The notes: a model not told the origin generated them from the sequence alone. A DNA stretch of 64,000 nt from Collinsella sp. (GCA_019419525.1 DXZU01000019.1:1-64000); one strand, 5' to 3'; shown: positions 1 to 8,373, counted from the stretch's first letter. Numbers and translations: made by a program.

Positions 1-7
1 AAGGGCG

Positions 8-32
8 GAGGCGGGGCATTCCCCGCCTCTTA
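8..32 (+). terminator. Terminator-like hairpin at the left edge
   Basis: The arms GAGGCGGGG (8-16) and CCCCGCCTC (21-29) flank a four-base loop and are followed by TT. It probably ends a gene lying outside the window. The T-run is short, so the call rests on stem strength. Confidence 0.5.
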
Positions 33-66
33 CACCACATCTCTGCGCGCTACCGCTTTGCGCGGC

Positions 67-185
67 AAGTGAGTAGACTTTTTGGAGCATCCCGAGCAGA
101 CCGGTCATCCTGCTTTTCAAAACCGCAGGTAGATAGCTTGTTACAAAACTGTCTGATCGCCAAAGTTCCAAAAGTCTACTCACTT
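67..185. repeat. Inverted repeat spanning about 119 bp
   Basis: The left arm AAGTGAGTAGACTTTT (67-82) is exactly matched by its reverse complement at 170-185. The arms are about 87 bp apart, and the right arm covers the last codons and stop of the MocR-type regulator. It may be a miniature mobile element or a long hairpin. No transposase is nearby. Confidence 0.6.
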
Positions 186-1615
186 AGATTGCAGAGTGCC
201 CCAATGAGCTGCAATTCCAAGGTGTTTATCACTTTTGGACTCAAATCGTCATACTGGACAAGAATTTGACTTGAGTTTTCAGGGGCAGATGCGCCATCGG
301 CACACCAATAACAGTCACTGATATCGACAAAAGGGATACTCGAGCGCGTGAGGGCCTGCGCAAAAGAGCTTCCGCCCGTTCCGCGCTCCGCAACCACGGT
401 GCAGTAAAGGCCCGCGTCCTCATGCTCAATCGAAACCTCCCCTGCCGGAAACGCCTTCCGCACAAGCGCCGCCAGGCCATCGCGCGCCTCGCGAGCGCGC
501 ACGCGCACACGGTTCACATGCCGCTCGTAATCACCCGATTCCAGTAAGCGAGCCAAAGCAACCTGGTCAGCAGAGCTCACCGACGAGGCGTAGAAGCCAA
601 GGTTGCGCCTAAACCGCTCCATTAGCTCATCGGGCAACACCATGTACGCTAGACGCAACGCCGATGACAGGCTCTTCGAAAACGTGTTGGTGTAGATAAC
701 CGACTGAGCGGCATCGATCGAAGCAAGCGCGGGAATCGGCTTGCCGGCAAGGCGAAACTCACAATCAAAGTCATCTTCGATGAGATACCGACCTGGACGC
801 TCGGCGGCCCAGCTGAGCAGCGCGTAGCGACGCGCAATGCTCGTCACAAGGCCGGTCGGATACTGATGGGACGGCATCAGGTGAAGGACATCGGTCCCGC
901 TTTTCTGCAAAGTGCTCAAGTCCACGCCCTCATCATCCAACGGGATATGTCGAACTTTGCAGCCCATAGCCTGATAGATGCGCGTCAGGCGCAAATACCC
1001 CGGATCCTCAACGGCATACACCTTGTCCGCGCCAAGCAACTGAACCAACATGGTATCGAGCAGCTGGGCGCCCGCACCGATAACGATGTTGTCGGGATCG
1101 ACATTCATGCCCCTCGTCCCACGCAGATGGTGAGCGATAGCGCGTCGTAGCCGCGCGGTGCCCTGTGCTGGCGCGGGCGAAAAGATCTCGCGTTCGTCTT
1201 CGGACGTCAGCGTCGCCCGTAGCGCGCTTTGCCAAAGCCGCGCCGCCTCCAAAGCGGAAGGAGAAAGTGCATCGAATCGCTCGGCACGCCCATCGGCGTC
1301 AGGCGCGCCGAGGTCCATAGAGACAGCATCGCGGTCGATATCCCCCGTAACCAAAGGCAAAACCGGTGCATCCGGAAGCTTGCAAGCGTAGTAGCCACGC
1401 CTCGGCTTTGAGCAAATATAACCCTCGGCAAGCAACTGACTATATGCATTCTCGATGGTAATGACACTGATTCCCAGATGATTGGCAAAGGCGCGTTTGG
1501 AGGGCAGATGCTCTCCCGCCGCAATGCGCCCAGCAACGATATCATCTCGAATTTGCTGGTAAACATACTCATAGAGCGATGCTTCGCCGCGTTTTTCCAA
1601 ATTGTAGTCAAGCAT
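176..1615 (-). CDS. pdxR: MocR/PdxR-type GntR-aminotransferase regulator
   Basis: This protein of about 479 residues has an N-terminal GntR winged helix (about residues 8-75, with LPSKRAFANHLGIS) joined to a fold-type I aminotransferase domain. The PLP-lysine region reads NTFSKSLSSALR. Proteins of this architecture sense PLP and often activate pdxST, and pdxS-pdxT lie immediately divergent here, so a PdxR role is likely but inferred. The ATG at 1615 is preferred over an upstream TTG at 1648 because the winged helix begins right after it. The C-terminus runs into one arm of an inverted repeat. A less likely alternative is a MocR regulator for another amine pathway. Confidence 0.85.
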   Translation of the reverse strand: MLDYNLEKRGEASLYEYVYQQIRDDIVAGRIAAGEHLPSKRAFANHLGISVITIENAYSQLLAEGYICSKPRRGYYACKLPDAPVLPLVTGDIDRDAVSMDLGAPDADGRAERFDALSPSALEAARLWQSALRATLTSEDEREIFSPAPAQGTARLRRAIAHHLRGTRGMNVDPDNIVIGAGAQLLDTMLVQLLGADKVYAVEDPGYLRLTRIYQAMGCKVRHIPLDDEGVDLSTLQKSGTDVLHLMPSHQYPTGLVTSIARRYALLSWAAERPGRYLIEDDFDCEFRLAGKPIPALASIDAAQSVIYTNTFSKSLSSALRLAYMVLPDELMERFRRNLGFYASSVSSADQVALARLLESGDYERHVNRVRVRAREARDGLAALVRKAFPAGEVSIEHEDAGLYCTVVAERGTGGSSFAQALTRSSIPFVDISDCYWCADGASAPENSSQILVQYDDLSPKVINTLELQLIGALCNLSE

Positions 1616-1626
1616 GAGCCTATCAC

Positions 1627-1668
1627 CTGACCTTATCGGGTCATTCAATCTGGTATTAGTCTGACCTT
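1627..1668. promoter_or_regulatory. Candidate MocR operator, direct repeat
   Basis: CTGACCTT occurs at 1627-1634 and again at 1661-1668, 34 bp apart (about three helical turns), between the regulator and pdxS. MocR-type proteins are known to bind direct repeats in such divergent regions. The assignment is inferred. Confidence 0.4.
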
Positions 1669-1760
1669 GTTATTATCTCGAAAACTGAGTATTTCGCCAT
1701 ACCCAGCTCCCCGATAGGATGTTCCGTCAAGCAATGCACATGCCAACCAAGGGAGCAACC

Positions 1761-2651
1761 ATGGCAGAACAGACCAGCAAGGCAGATCGCGTCAAACTCA
1801 ACCGCGAGCTCGCACAGATGCTCAAGGGCGGCGTCATCATGGACGTCACCACGCCCGAGCAGGCACGCATCGCCGAAGAGGCAGGCGCCTGCGCCGTCAT
1901 GGCTCTCGAGCGCATCCCGGCCGACATCCGCGCCGCCGGCGGCGTGTCGCGCATGAGTGACCCCAAGATGATCAAGGGCATTCAAGAGGCCGTCTCCATC
2001 CCCGTCATGGCCAAGTGCCGCATCGGTCACATCGTCGAGGCGCAGGTCCTTCAAGCCATCGAGATCGACTACATCGATGAGTCCGAGGTTCTCTCCCCTG
2101 CCGACGATGTCTACCACATCGACAAGACCCAGTTTGACGTCCCGTTTGTCTGCGGTGCCCGCGACCTGGGCGAGGCGCTGCGCCGCGTCGCCGAGGGCGC
2201 CACGATGATTCGTACCAAGGGCGAGCCGGGCACGGGCGACGTCGTCCAAGCCGTACGCCACATGCGTAAGATCCAAAAGCAGATCCGTGACGTTGTCGCC
2301 CTGCGCGATGATGAGCTCTTTGAGGCAGCCAAACAGCTGCAGGTTCCGGTCGAACTGGTCCGCGAGGTCCATGCCACGGGCAAGCTTCCCGTCGTGAACT
2401 TTGCCGCCGGCGGCGTAGCGACCCCCGCCGACGCCGCGCTGATGATGCAGCTGGGTGCCGAGGGCGTCTTTGTCGGCTCGGGTATCTTCAAAAGCGGCGA
2501 CCCCGCCAAGCGCGCCGCCGCCATCGTCAAGGCCGTGGCAAACTTCACCGATGCCAAACTCATCGCCGAGCTTTCGGAGGACCTGGGCGAGGCCATGGTG
2601 GGCATCAACGCCGACGAAATTGAGATCATCATGGAGGAGCGCGGGCGCTAG
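1761..2651 (+). CDS. pdxS: Pyridoxal 5'-phosphate synthase subunit PdxS
   Basis: PdxS condenses ribose 5-phosphate, glyceraldehyde 3-phosphate and ammonia from PdxT into PLP. The protein is 296 residues, the normal family length, and shows family stretches such as GGVIMDVTTPEQARIAEEAG, RIGHIVEAQ, RTKGEPGTGDV and NFAAGGVATPADAALMMQLG. The ATG at 1761 follows a GGGAG site. An in-frame upstream extension to 1719 would add 14 unlike residues. pdxT follows after 20 bp, so the two are an operon, probably controlled by the divergent MocR-type gene. Confidence 0.97.
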   Translation: MAEQTSKADRVKLNRELAQMLKGGVIMDVTTPEQARIAEEAGACAVMALERIPADIRAAGGVSRMSDPKMIKGIQEAVSIPVMAKCRIGHIVEAQVLQAIEIDYIDESEVLSPADDVYHIDKTQFDVPFVCGARDLGEALRRVAEGATMIRTKGEPGTGDVVQAVRHMRKIQKQIRDVVALRDDELFEAAKQLQVPVELVREVHATGKLPVVNFAAGGVATPADAALMMQLGAEGVFVGSGIFKSGDPAKRAAAIVKAVANFTDAKLIAELSEDLGEAMVGINADEIEIIMEERGR

Positions 2652-2671
2652 TCCAGCAGAAAGGATCGCAC

Positions 2672-3259
2672 ATGAGCGATTATGCAGACCAAGCGGTCGC
2701 CGTGCTGGCGGTCCAAGGCGCTTTTGCCGAGCACGAGGCAAGACTATCTGAGCTTGGCGCACGTTGTATTGAGCTGAGGCAGGCGGCTGATTTGAAGCAG
2801 GACTTTGACCGTCTGGTACTTCCCGGCGGCGAGTCCACCGTTCAAGGGAAGCTGCTTGATGAGTTGGGCATGCTCGAGGAGCTTCGTGCCCGCATCGCTG
2901 AAGGCATGCCCGTCCTGGGCACCTGCGCCGGCCTGATTCTGTTGGCGCGCAATCTTGCCGCCCACGACGATAAGGGCACGCCGCGTTTGGCAACCATGGA
3001 TGTACTTATCGAGCGAAATGCCTACGGCAGGCAGCTCGGCAGCTTTCGAACCAAGGGGCAGGTAGCCGGCATCGACGGTGAAGTGCCGCTGACGTTTATC
3101 CGTGCGCCCCGCATCGTCGAGGTCCACGGCGACGCCAAGGCCCTGGCAGAGGTCGATGGCCGCATCGTCGCCGCCCGCCAGGGCAACCAGCTCGGCGTAA
3201 CCTTCCACCCCGAACTCGATGAAGACACCCGCCTCCACGAACTGTTCCTACAAATGTAG
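2672..3259 (+). CDS. pdxT: PLP synthase glutaminase subunit PdxT
   Basis: PdxT is a class I glutamine amidotransferase that feeds ammonia to PdxS. At 195 residues it has the usual length. The glutamine-binding GGEST loop, the nucleophile in GTCAGLILLA and the His/Glu pair in TFHPELDED are all present, giving a complete Cys-His-Glu triad. It lies 20 bp after pdxS with an AGAAAGGA site before the ATG, so the two are very likely co-transcribed. Confidence 0.97.
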   Translation: MSDYADQAVAVLAVQGAFAEHEARLSELGARCIELRQAADLKQDFDRLVLPGGESTVQGKLLDELGMLEELRARIAEGMPVLGTCAGLILLARNLAAHDDKGTPRLATMDVLIERNAYGRQLGSFRTKGQVAGIDGEVPLTFIRAPRIVEVHGDAKALAEVDGRIVAARQGNQLGVTFHPELDEDTRLHELFLQM

Positions 3260-3299
3260 GCGGAATAGAAACGAGCGTGGATTTTCGCACACACAACAA

Positions 3300-3367
3300 A
3301 TGAGAGTGGATAATCTCCCACTTTGAGCTTGAATGCAGGCTCAAACCGGGAGATTATCCACTCTCAT
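3300..3367. repeat. Long near-perfect hairpin, 68 nt
   Basis: The 20-base arms ATGAGAGTGGATAATCTCCC (3300-3319) and its exact reverse complement (3348-3367) enclose a second short stem, TTTGAGC/GCTCAAA. It lies 40 bp after pdxT but has no T-run, so it is more likely a palindromic repeat or a processing signal than a simple terminator. Confidence 0.7.
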
Positions 3368-3372
3368 GCTAT

Positions 3373-3403
3373 GTAGTCGTTTAAGAACGTCCCCAATGAC
3401 TAC
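3373..3403. repeat. GGGAC-type palindromic repeat, family A
   Basis: The unit starts GTAGTCGTTTAAGAACGTCC and ends CCAATGACTAC. Close copies occur at 56543-56575 and 63453-63484. Its ends form a short inverted repeat (GTAGTC/GACTAC). Such families are typical of REP-like elements. Confidence 0.65.
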
Positions 3404-3455
3404 TTTTTGGCAGGCTTGGATTAAGGCAACGCCGATGTCTTGGTACCGACAGCGA

Positions 3456-3554
3456 AAACCCGCCAGAGCGAGCAAGGTGCCTTGAAACAAGGCGGCATTG
3501 ACCTTCTGGTCATGCCGCCGAAGTTGAAAGGCAGATTGCCGCTCTGGCGGGTTT
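3456..3554. other. Candidate structured RNA element
   Basis: A 15-bp outer stem (AAACCCGCCAGAGCG at 3456-3470 pairing with 3540-3554) encloses a GGCGGCAT/ATGCCGCC hairpin and a small CAAG/CTTG hairpin, giving a multibranched shape of about 99 nt. It lies in the 338-bp gap between pdxT and the convergent RGG-protein gene. No known RNA family was recognised. Confidence 0.4.
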
Positions 3555-3567
3555 GCAGCGTCAACTA

Positions 3568-3595
3568 GTTACGCGGTTTGGTAAAACCGCGTAAC
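3568..3595. terminator. Hairpin between convergent genes
   Basis: The arms GTTACGCGGTTT (3568-3579) and AAACCGCGTAAC (3584-3595) form a 12-bp stem with a four-base loop, two bases past the stop of the minus-strand RGG protein. The T-run is weak on both strands. Confidence 0.55.
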
Positions 3596-3597
3596 CC

Positions 3598-4431
3598 CTA
3601 GAAACGATTGCCGCGGAAGCCGCCGCCGTTGCGGCCGCCACGATCGCCACCGCGACCGCCGCGGTCGTTACCACGGTTGCCGCGGAAGCCGCCGCCGTTG
3701 CGGCCGCCGCGGTCGCCATAGCCACCACGGTTGCCGCCAAAGCCGCCGCGACCGCCACGGTCGCCGCCACGGCCGCCGCGGTCGTCACGGGGACCGCGGG
3801 GACCACGGTCGTCACGGCCGCCGCGAGGACCACGATCCTCGTCCAGGCCCATGGCGACGAGCGGAGCGATAACCTTATCGAGAGCGGCCATCAGCTCGGT
3901 GGCCTCCTCGTAAGAAAACTCGGGCAGGAGCTTCTCCTTCTTGTTGGCAAGCTCGACCAGGCCCTCAGCGGCATCCTCGGCAGCGAAGACGACGATCTTG
4001 CGCATATCGCCCTCGGCGTCGTCGATGCGGCCGACCAGATCGGCAGCCTCGGCCTCGGCCATCAGGCCATCGAGTTCACGAAGGCGCATGCCCAGCAGGT
4101 CGGACATCTCCTTCTGCTCCATCTTGGGCTTGAGGTCAAGCAGCTTGATGGCGCGCTCGATGTTCGCCATACGCTCGGCCTTGGCCTCCTCCTCCTTGGA
4201 AATAGCAAAGCGACGGCTACGCAGCAGGCGGGCGGCCTTCTGCATCTTGTCCATCAGCTCTTCGTCATCGTAATCAACGGCGGCCTCGACAACCTCGGCC
4301 TCCTCCTCGGCGGAAACCTCGTCAGCAGCCTCAACCTCAGCAGCTTCGGTCTCCACGGTCTCGACTGCCTCGACCTCGGCAGCCATGGTCTCGTTCTCGG
4401 TCTCGTTCATGATCTCTTCGTTCTCAGACAT
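3598..4431 (-). CDS. MarR-like winged-helix protein with acidic N-terminus and RGG tail
   Basis: This 277-residue protein has three parts. Residues 1-58 are highly acidic (Glu/Ala/Val). Residues about 60-195 resemble a MarR-type winged helix, with KLLDLKPKMEQKEMSDLLGM followed by an LRELDGLMAEAEAADLVGRI helix and a wing. Residues 199-277 are a low-complexity Arg/Gly/Asn/Asp tail with repeated RGG, RGGDRGG and GGFRGN units. RGG tails usually bind RNA or promote condensate formation, and the winged helix suggests nucleic-acid binding, so a regulator or RNA chaperone is plausible but unproven. The start has an AAGGAG site (read on the minus strand at about 4436-4442). The gene lies downstream of the MFS gene on the same strand. 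Confidence 0.75.
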   Translation of the reverse strand: MSENEEIMNETENETMAAEVEAVETVETEAAEVEAADEVSAEEEAEVVEAAVDYDDEELMDKMQKAARLLRSRRFAISKEEEAKAERMANIERAIKLLDLKPKMEQKEMSDLLGMRLRELDGLMAEAEAADLVGRIDDAEGDMRKIVVFAAEDAAEGLVELANKKEKLLPEFSYEEATELMAALDKVIAPLVAMGLDEDRGPRGGRDDRGPRGPRDDRGGRGGDRGGRGGFGGNRGGYGDRGGRNGGGFRGNRGNDRGGRGGDRGGRNGGGFRGNRF

Positions 4432-4583
4432 GAGACTCCTTCTTGGCCCTCTCGGGCATCATCGCCCCATTCGCGGGGCCCGTCGCGCACTCTTTGCGCT
4501 TTATACATTCATGCCTCTCGGCAAAACGTCCATTAGTTTATGGTGTCGCCATCCAATCTAGCTGCAGAATCTATGTGCACACA

Positions 4584-5999
4584 TTAATGCGACATGTGCG
4601 ACTCGCGGCGAGCGTACACCAGCGACACCGCGAACCCGACAACGGCAATCACGGCCGCCACGCGCACGGCGGCTGCAAATCCTATCGCCTGGGCAACGTC
4701 CGACGCAACGCCTGCGGCGCCAGCAGCCACCGCAGAACTCGAAAGCAGGCCGATAAACAGCGACGGACCAAACGACGCGGCAATCATGTTCCACGTGTTA
4801 AGCAATGCCGTTCCGTGAGGATGCTCAGCGGCGGGAAGCGTCTCCAAACCGGCGGTCTGCGAGGGGCTCAGTACCAAACCGACGCCGGCATACACCACAA
4901 CGGTCAGCAGCACGACAACGCCGATGTTCATGCTTGCCGCGGTCATCGAGATTGCCGTCTGCCCCACAGCGATCAGGGCAAAGCCGACCGGCAGCAGCGG
5001 CCACGCACCACGGGCATCCATCACGCGTCCGCCCACAATCGAGGTCACGGCGTTGCAGGCGATCGCCGGCAAAATGAGCAAACCCGCGACAAGTGCGGTC
5101 ATGCCGTATGCGCCCTCAAAATAGAGCGGCAACAAAACGCTCATCGAGAACGTCGTCATCATCGACACCACCACAAGCAGGCATGCAGGCCAAAAACGAA
5201 CGCTCGCCATGGGACGCACGTTAAGCACCGGATGCTTGAGCTTGAGCTGACGAACCGCAAACAGGCCGAGCACCACAACAGCGGCGAAAAGCGTCGCGAT
5301 ACCGGCCATCACATTGGTCGAGAACTCGCCTACGGAATACACGAACGCCGTAATGCCGGCAGTGAGCAAAACAACCGACAGAATATCAAGCGTGGTGTTC
5401 GAGCGCTCTCCGACATTCCGAACGAGCTTTGCTGCCGCCGCGGCGACCACGACACCGCCCACCAGCGGCACTACGAACACCGCCCTCCAGCCAAACAACG
5501 TGCACATAAGACCACTAATCACGGGCCCAAACGCCGGCCCTAGCGTAATGCAGGCACCGCCCAGGCTCAGATACAGACCGAGCTTCTCGCGCGGAGCACA
5601 AGATAGCACCACATTCATCATGAGCGGAAACAAGATGCCCGATCCCGCAGCCTGCAAAATACGACTTGGCAGCAAAACGGTAAACGACGGGGCGACCAGG
5701 CACAGGACTTCTCCGGCGACCATGCATCCGCATGCGAAAAACAGCAGCTTGCGCATCGAGAAACGACCGGACAGAAAGGCCATGATAGCCGTAAAGATCG
5801 ACGTCACGATCATGTATCCCGAAACGAGCCACTGCGCCGTGGTAGCGCTCACCGAAAAGGCCGCCATGATGTCGTGCAACGCCACGTTAATAATGTTCTC
5901 GTTAAACGCGGCGACAAAGGCTGCAATATACATTACGACGAGAAACGCCGCAGTGGCCGATGGCGCTACTTGAACTTGTTGCTGAGATTTGCTCCCCAT
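4584..5999 (-). CDS. MFS drug efflux transporter, DHA2-like
   Basis: This 471-residue multi-span protein fits the 14-helix DHA2 drug:H+ antiporter group. It shows the family pattern NVALHDIMAAFSVS then TTAQWLVSGYMI in the first helices, and the helix-5 motif region LGPAFGPVISG. The ATG at 5999 is chosen because AGGAAGG precedes it, and the longer reading frame from 6029 adds no family-like sequence. The substrate cannot be read from sequence. The RGG protein lies 152 bp downstream on the same strand. Confidence 0.85.
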   Translation of the reverse strand: MGSKSQQQVQVAPSATAAFLVVMYIAAFVAAFNENIINVALHDIMAAFSVSATTAQWLVSGYMIVTSIFTAIMAFLSGRFSMRKLLFFACGCMVAGEVLCLVAPSFTVLLPSRILQAAGSGILFPLMMNVVLSCAPREKLGLYLSLGGACITLGPAFGPVISGLMCTLFGWRAVFVVPLVGGVVVAAAAAKLVRNVGERSNTTLDILSVVLLTAGITAFVYSVGEFSTNVMAGIATLFAAVVVLGLFAVRQLKLKHPVLNVRPMASVRFWPACLLVVVSMMTTFSMSVLLPLYFEGAYGMTALVAGLLILPAIACNAVTSIVGGRVMDARGAWPLLPVGFALIAVGQTAISMTAASMNIGVVVLLTVVVYAGVGLVLSPSQTAGLETLPAAEHPHGTALLNTWNMIAASFGPSLFIGLLSSSAVAAGAAGVASDVAQAIGFAAAVRVAAVIAVVGFAVSLVYARRESHMSH

Positions 6000-6203
6000 G
6001 CATTTCCTTCCTCTTGGAACGACAGTCACATCGCCCCAGAGGAACAGTCCAGGGCGAGCATGAGCCCTAGACTTACGTCAGACGCCGCACGCAACGGATC
6101 TGACAACATGGTCCAACGTCGAAAGATTGTAACGCTGACGCGCAGCTTTCCTTCCGCGCTATTATTAAAAGTCCACGAAAGCACGAGACATGAGGAGCCC
6201 GCC

Positions 6204-6614
6204 ATGATCAAACCCATCATGAAATCCGAGTTCTTTTTACGCCTGCCTTCCGAAGACGCGGGCCCCGATGACGCCGTGACCGGGCAGGACCTCCTGGATA
6301 CGCTCCATGAGCATGAGCACGAGTGCGTGGGCCTTGCCGCCAACATGATTGGCGTGCGCAAACGCATCATCTGCGTAAAGGACGGCAACAGGGCGCTGCT
6401 GATGTACAACCCTCAAATTCTTGAGCAGGTCAATTCCTATCAGACGAGCGAAGAATGCCTCTCGCTTTCCGGCGAGCGCCCCTGTACTCGCTATCGCCGC
6501 ATTAAGGTTGAGTATTTGGACGAGAATTTCGTCCACCGCATCAAAAACTTCTCGGGCTACACCGCCGAAATCATCCAACACGAAATCGACCACTGTTGCG
6601 GAATCGTTATTTAG
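6204..6614 (+). CDS. Peptide deformylase-like protein 1 (Gln to Met in motif 1)
   Basis: This 136-residue protein is of the deformylase fold and is shorter than typical enzymes (about 150-190). Motif 3 is intact as QHEIDH (125-130), with two metal-binding histidines and the catalytic Glu. Motif 2 is EECLS (83-87) instead of EGCLS, keeping the metal-binding Cys85. Motif 1 is GLAANMIG (43-50), where the conserved oxyanion Gln of GLAAPQ is Met48. Activity could be reduced or altered. The ATG at 6204 follows GAGGAG. A second relative at 11464-11883 has the opposite defect. A strong terminator follows. Confidence 0.8.
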   Translation: MIKPIMKSEFFLRLPSEDAGPDDAVTGQDLLDTLHEHEHECVGLAANMIGVRKRIICVKDGNRALLMYNPQILEQVNSYQTSEECLSLSGERPCTRYRRIKVEYLDENFVHRIKNFSGYTAEIIQHEIDHCCGIVI

Positions 6615-6629
6615 TTCCGCCGATTCAAG

Positions 6630-6666
6630 AAAGCTCCCTGCAGCAAAACAACTGCAGGGAGCTTTT
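6630..6666. terminator. Rho-independent terminator
   Basis: AAAGCTCCCTGCAG (6630-6643) pairs with the segment beginning CTGCAGGGAGC (6652-6662), which is followed by TTTT. It ends the deformylase-like gene and, read on the other strand, may serve the convergent aminotransferase fusion. Confidence 0.85.
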
Positions 6667-6689
6667 CATAGTGCGGAACTTCTATCCCA

Positions 6690-8210
6690 CTAGCTCTGGC
6701 GGTAATGATCGAAGAAGTCGGCGAGATCTTCGAGGGACTCTTTGAGCACTTCCATGCGCGGCAGGTACACGATACGGAAGTGGTCGGGCTCAGCCCAGTT
6801 GAAGCCGCCGCCGCGCGTGATCAGAATCTTCTTCTCGTGCAGCAGGTCAAGGGCGAACTGCTCGTCATCGGTAATGTTGAACTTCTTCACATCCATCTTG
6901 GGGAAGATGTAGAACGCCGCACGCGGCTTAACCACCGAGATGCCGTCAATCTTGTTGAGCGCCTCATACACAAAGTTGCGCTGCTCGTAGACACGGCCGC
7001 CGGGGCGGATGTAGTCGTTGACGGACTGATGGCCACCGAGCGCCGTCTGAACGATCGACTGAGCCGGCACGTTGGAGCACAGGCGCATGTTGGAGAGCAT
7101 GTTGATGCCCATGATGAAGTCGCTCATGCAGCGCTGGTTGCCCGAAAGCACCATCCAGCCAATACGATAGCCCGCGATCATGTGCGACTTGGACAGACCG
7201 CTAAAGGTGACGCAGGGCAGATCGGGAGCGAGCGAGGCAATCGAGACGTGCTCGTAGCCGTCCATGCACAGGCGGTCGTAGATCTCATCAGCAAAGATCA
7301 TCAGCTGATGCCTGCGTGCAACCTCGACGATGCCCTCGAGCACCTCGCGCGGATAGACGGAACCCGTGGGGTTGTTGGGGTTGATGATGACGAGGGCTTT
7401 GGTCGCGCTCGTGATCTTGGACTCCATATCCTCCAGGTCGGGATACCAATCCGCCTGCTCATCGCACAGATAGTGCACGGGATGACCGCCGGCAAGGGTT
7501 GCGCACGCCGTCCAGAGCGGATAGTCGGGGCTGGGGATCAGAATCTCGTCGCCATTGTCGAGCAGCGCGTTCATCGAAAGCTGAATGAGCTCGGACACGC
7601 CGTTGCCCGTGTAGATATGCTCCATCTGAACGTTGGGCAAGCCCTTGATCTGCGAATACTGCATGATCGCCTTGCGCGCGGAGAACAGGCCACGCGAGTT
7701 GGAATAGCCTTCGCAGTCGGGCAGCTGCTGGCGCATGTCCTTGACGACCTCGTCGGGCGTGCGGAAACCGAAGGGCGCCGGGTTGCCGATATTGAGCTTG
7801 AGGATGCGCTCGCCCTCGTCCTCCATACGGGCGGCCTCGTCGACGACGGGACCGCGCACGTCATACAGGACGTTATCGAGCTTGGTGGATTTAGAAAAAG
7901 TACGCATGGTGGTGCTCCTTGCAATTTGAGCTGAGGGATGGGGTTCGGGCTTGGAATCGTTGCGGGGTGATGATGCCTCGCCTTGATCGGCGTCGCCGGC
8001 AAGCAGCCAGGTAACATCGACCTCCAAAATACGGGCGAGCAGCTCAGCCACATCGCGCCGCGGAATCGTCTTGCCGCTCACATATTGGCTCATCTGACTC
8101 TTGCCGAGTTTTTTGCCGAGCATCTCCGATGCGCGGATCACGTCCGACTGGCGAACGTCGCAACCGGACATAGCCTGTCGCAGACGATCGCTAAACGTCT
8201 CTTGGGCCAC
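6690..8210 (-). CDS. XRE-type HTH fused to AlaA-like aminotransferase
   Basis: Of 506 residues, about 5-70 form an XRE helix-turn-helix (SDVIRASEMLGKKLGKSQMS then QYVSGKTIPRRDVAELL). A charged linker of about 30 residues follows, then a complete class I aminotransferase from about residue 102 (LKLNIGNPAPFGF, NPNNPTGSVYP, DEIYDRL, and the PLP lysine in FSGLSKSHMIAGYRIGW). The aminotransferase is AlaA-like, so alanine/pyruvate with glutamate is the likely reaction. The start is GTG 8210, five bases after AAGGAGG. An internal ATG at 7907, seven bases after AAGGAG, would give a free-standing enzyme. GTTCAATT sites upstream suggest self-regulation. Confidence 0.88.
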   Translation of the reverse strand: MAQETFSDRLRQAMSGCDVRQSDVIRASEMLGKKLGKSQMSQYVSGKTIPRRDVAELLARILEVDVTWLLAGDADQGEASSPRNDSKPEPHPSAQIARSTTMRTFSKSTKLDNVLYDVRGPVVDEAARMEDEGERILKLNIGNPAPFGFRTPDEVVKDMRQQLPDCEGYSNSRGLFSARKAIMQYSQIKGLPNVQMEHIYTGNGVSELIQLSMNALLDNGDEILIPSPDYPLWTACATLAGGHPVHYLCDEQADWYPDLEDMESKITSATKALVIINPNNPTGSVYPREVLEGIVEVARRHQLMIFADEIYDRLCMDGYEHVSIASLAPDLPCVTFSGLSKSHMIAGYRIGWMVLSGNQRCMSDFIMGINMLSNMRLCSNVPAQSIVQTALGGHQSVNDYIRPGGRVYEQRNFVYEALNKIDGISVVKPRAAFYIFPKMDVKKFNITDDEQFALDLLHEKKILITRGGGFNWAEPDHFRIVYLPRMEVLKESLEDLADFFDHYRQS

Positions 8211-8231
8211 TAGAACCTCCTTGCTGGCAAA

Positions 8232-8313
8232 GTTCAATTTATACAACACGAATTGAACCTGAGTTCAATTTAGGCAGCAGTATAGCGCCGTGCTATTTCG
8301 AAAAGTTCAATTT
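8232..8313. promoter_or_regulatory. Cluster of GTTCAATT operator-like sites
   Basis: GTTCAATTT occurs at 8232-8240, its inverse AATTGAAC at 8251-8258, GTTCAATTT at 8263-8271 and again at 8305-8313. The first three lie within 40 bp just upstream of the XRE-aminotransferase gene, as expected for an autoregulatory XRE operator. The link to this XRE domain is inferred. Confidence 0.55.
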
Positions 8314-8373
8314 CAAAAATAAAATGAGCAAGACCTCGAGATTTATCCCAAGGCGATAACGACGTGCATGCAT

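Noticed and set aside
1656..2993. Minus-strand frame opposite pdxS
   Set aside because: Composition is that of an antisense shadow; pdxS and pdxT fully account for the region.
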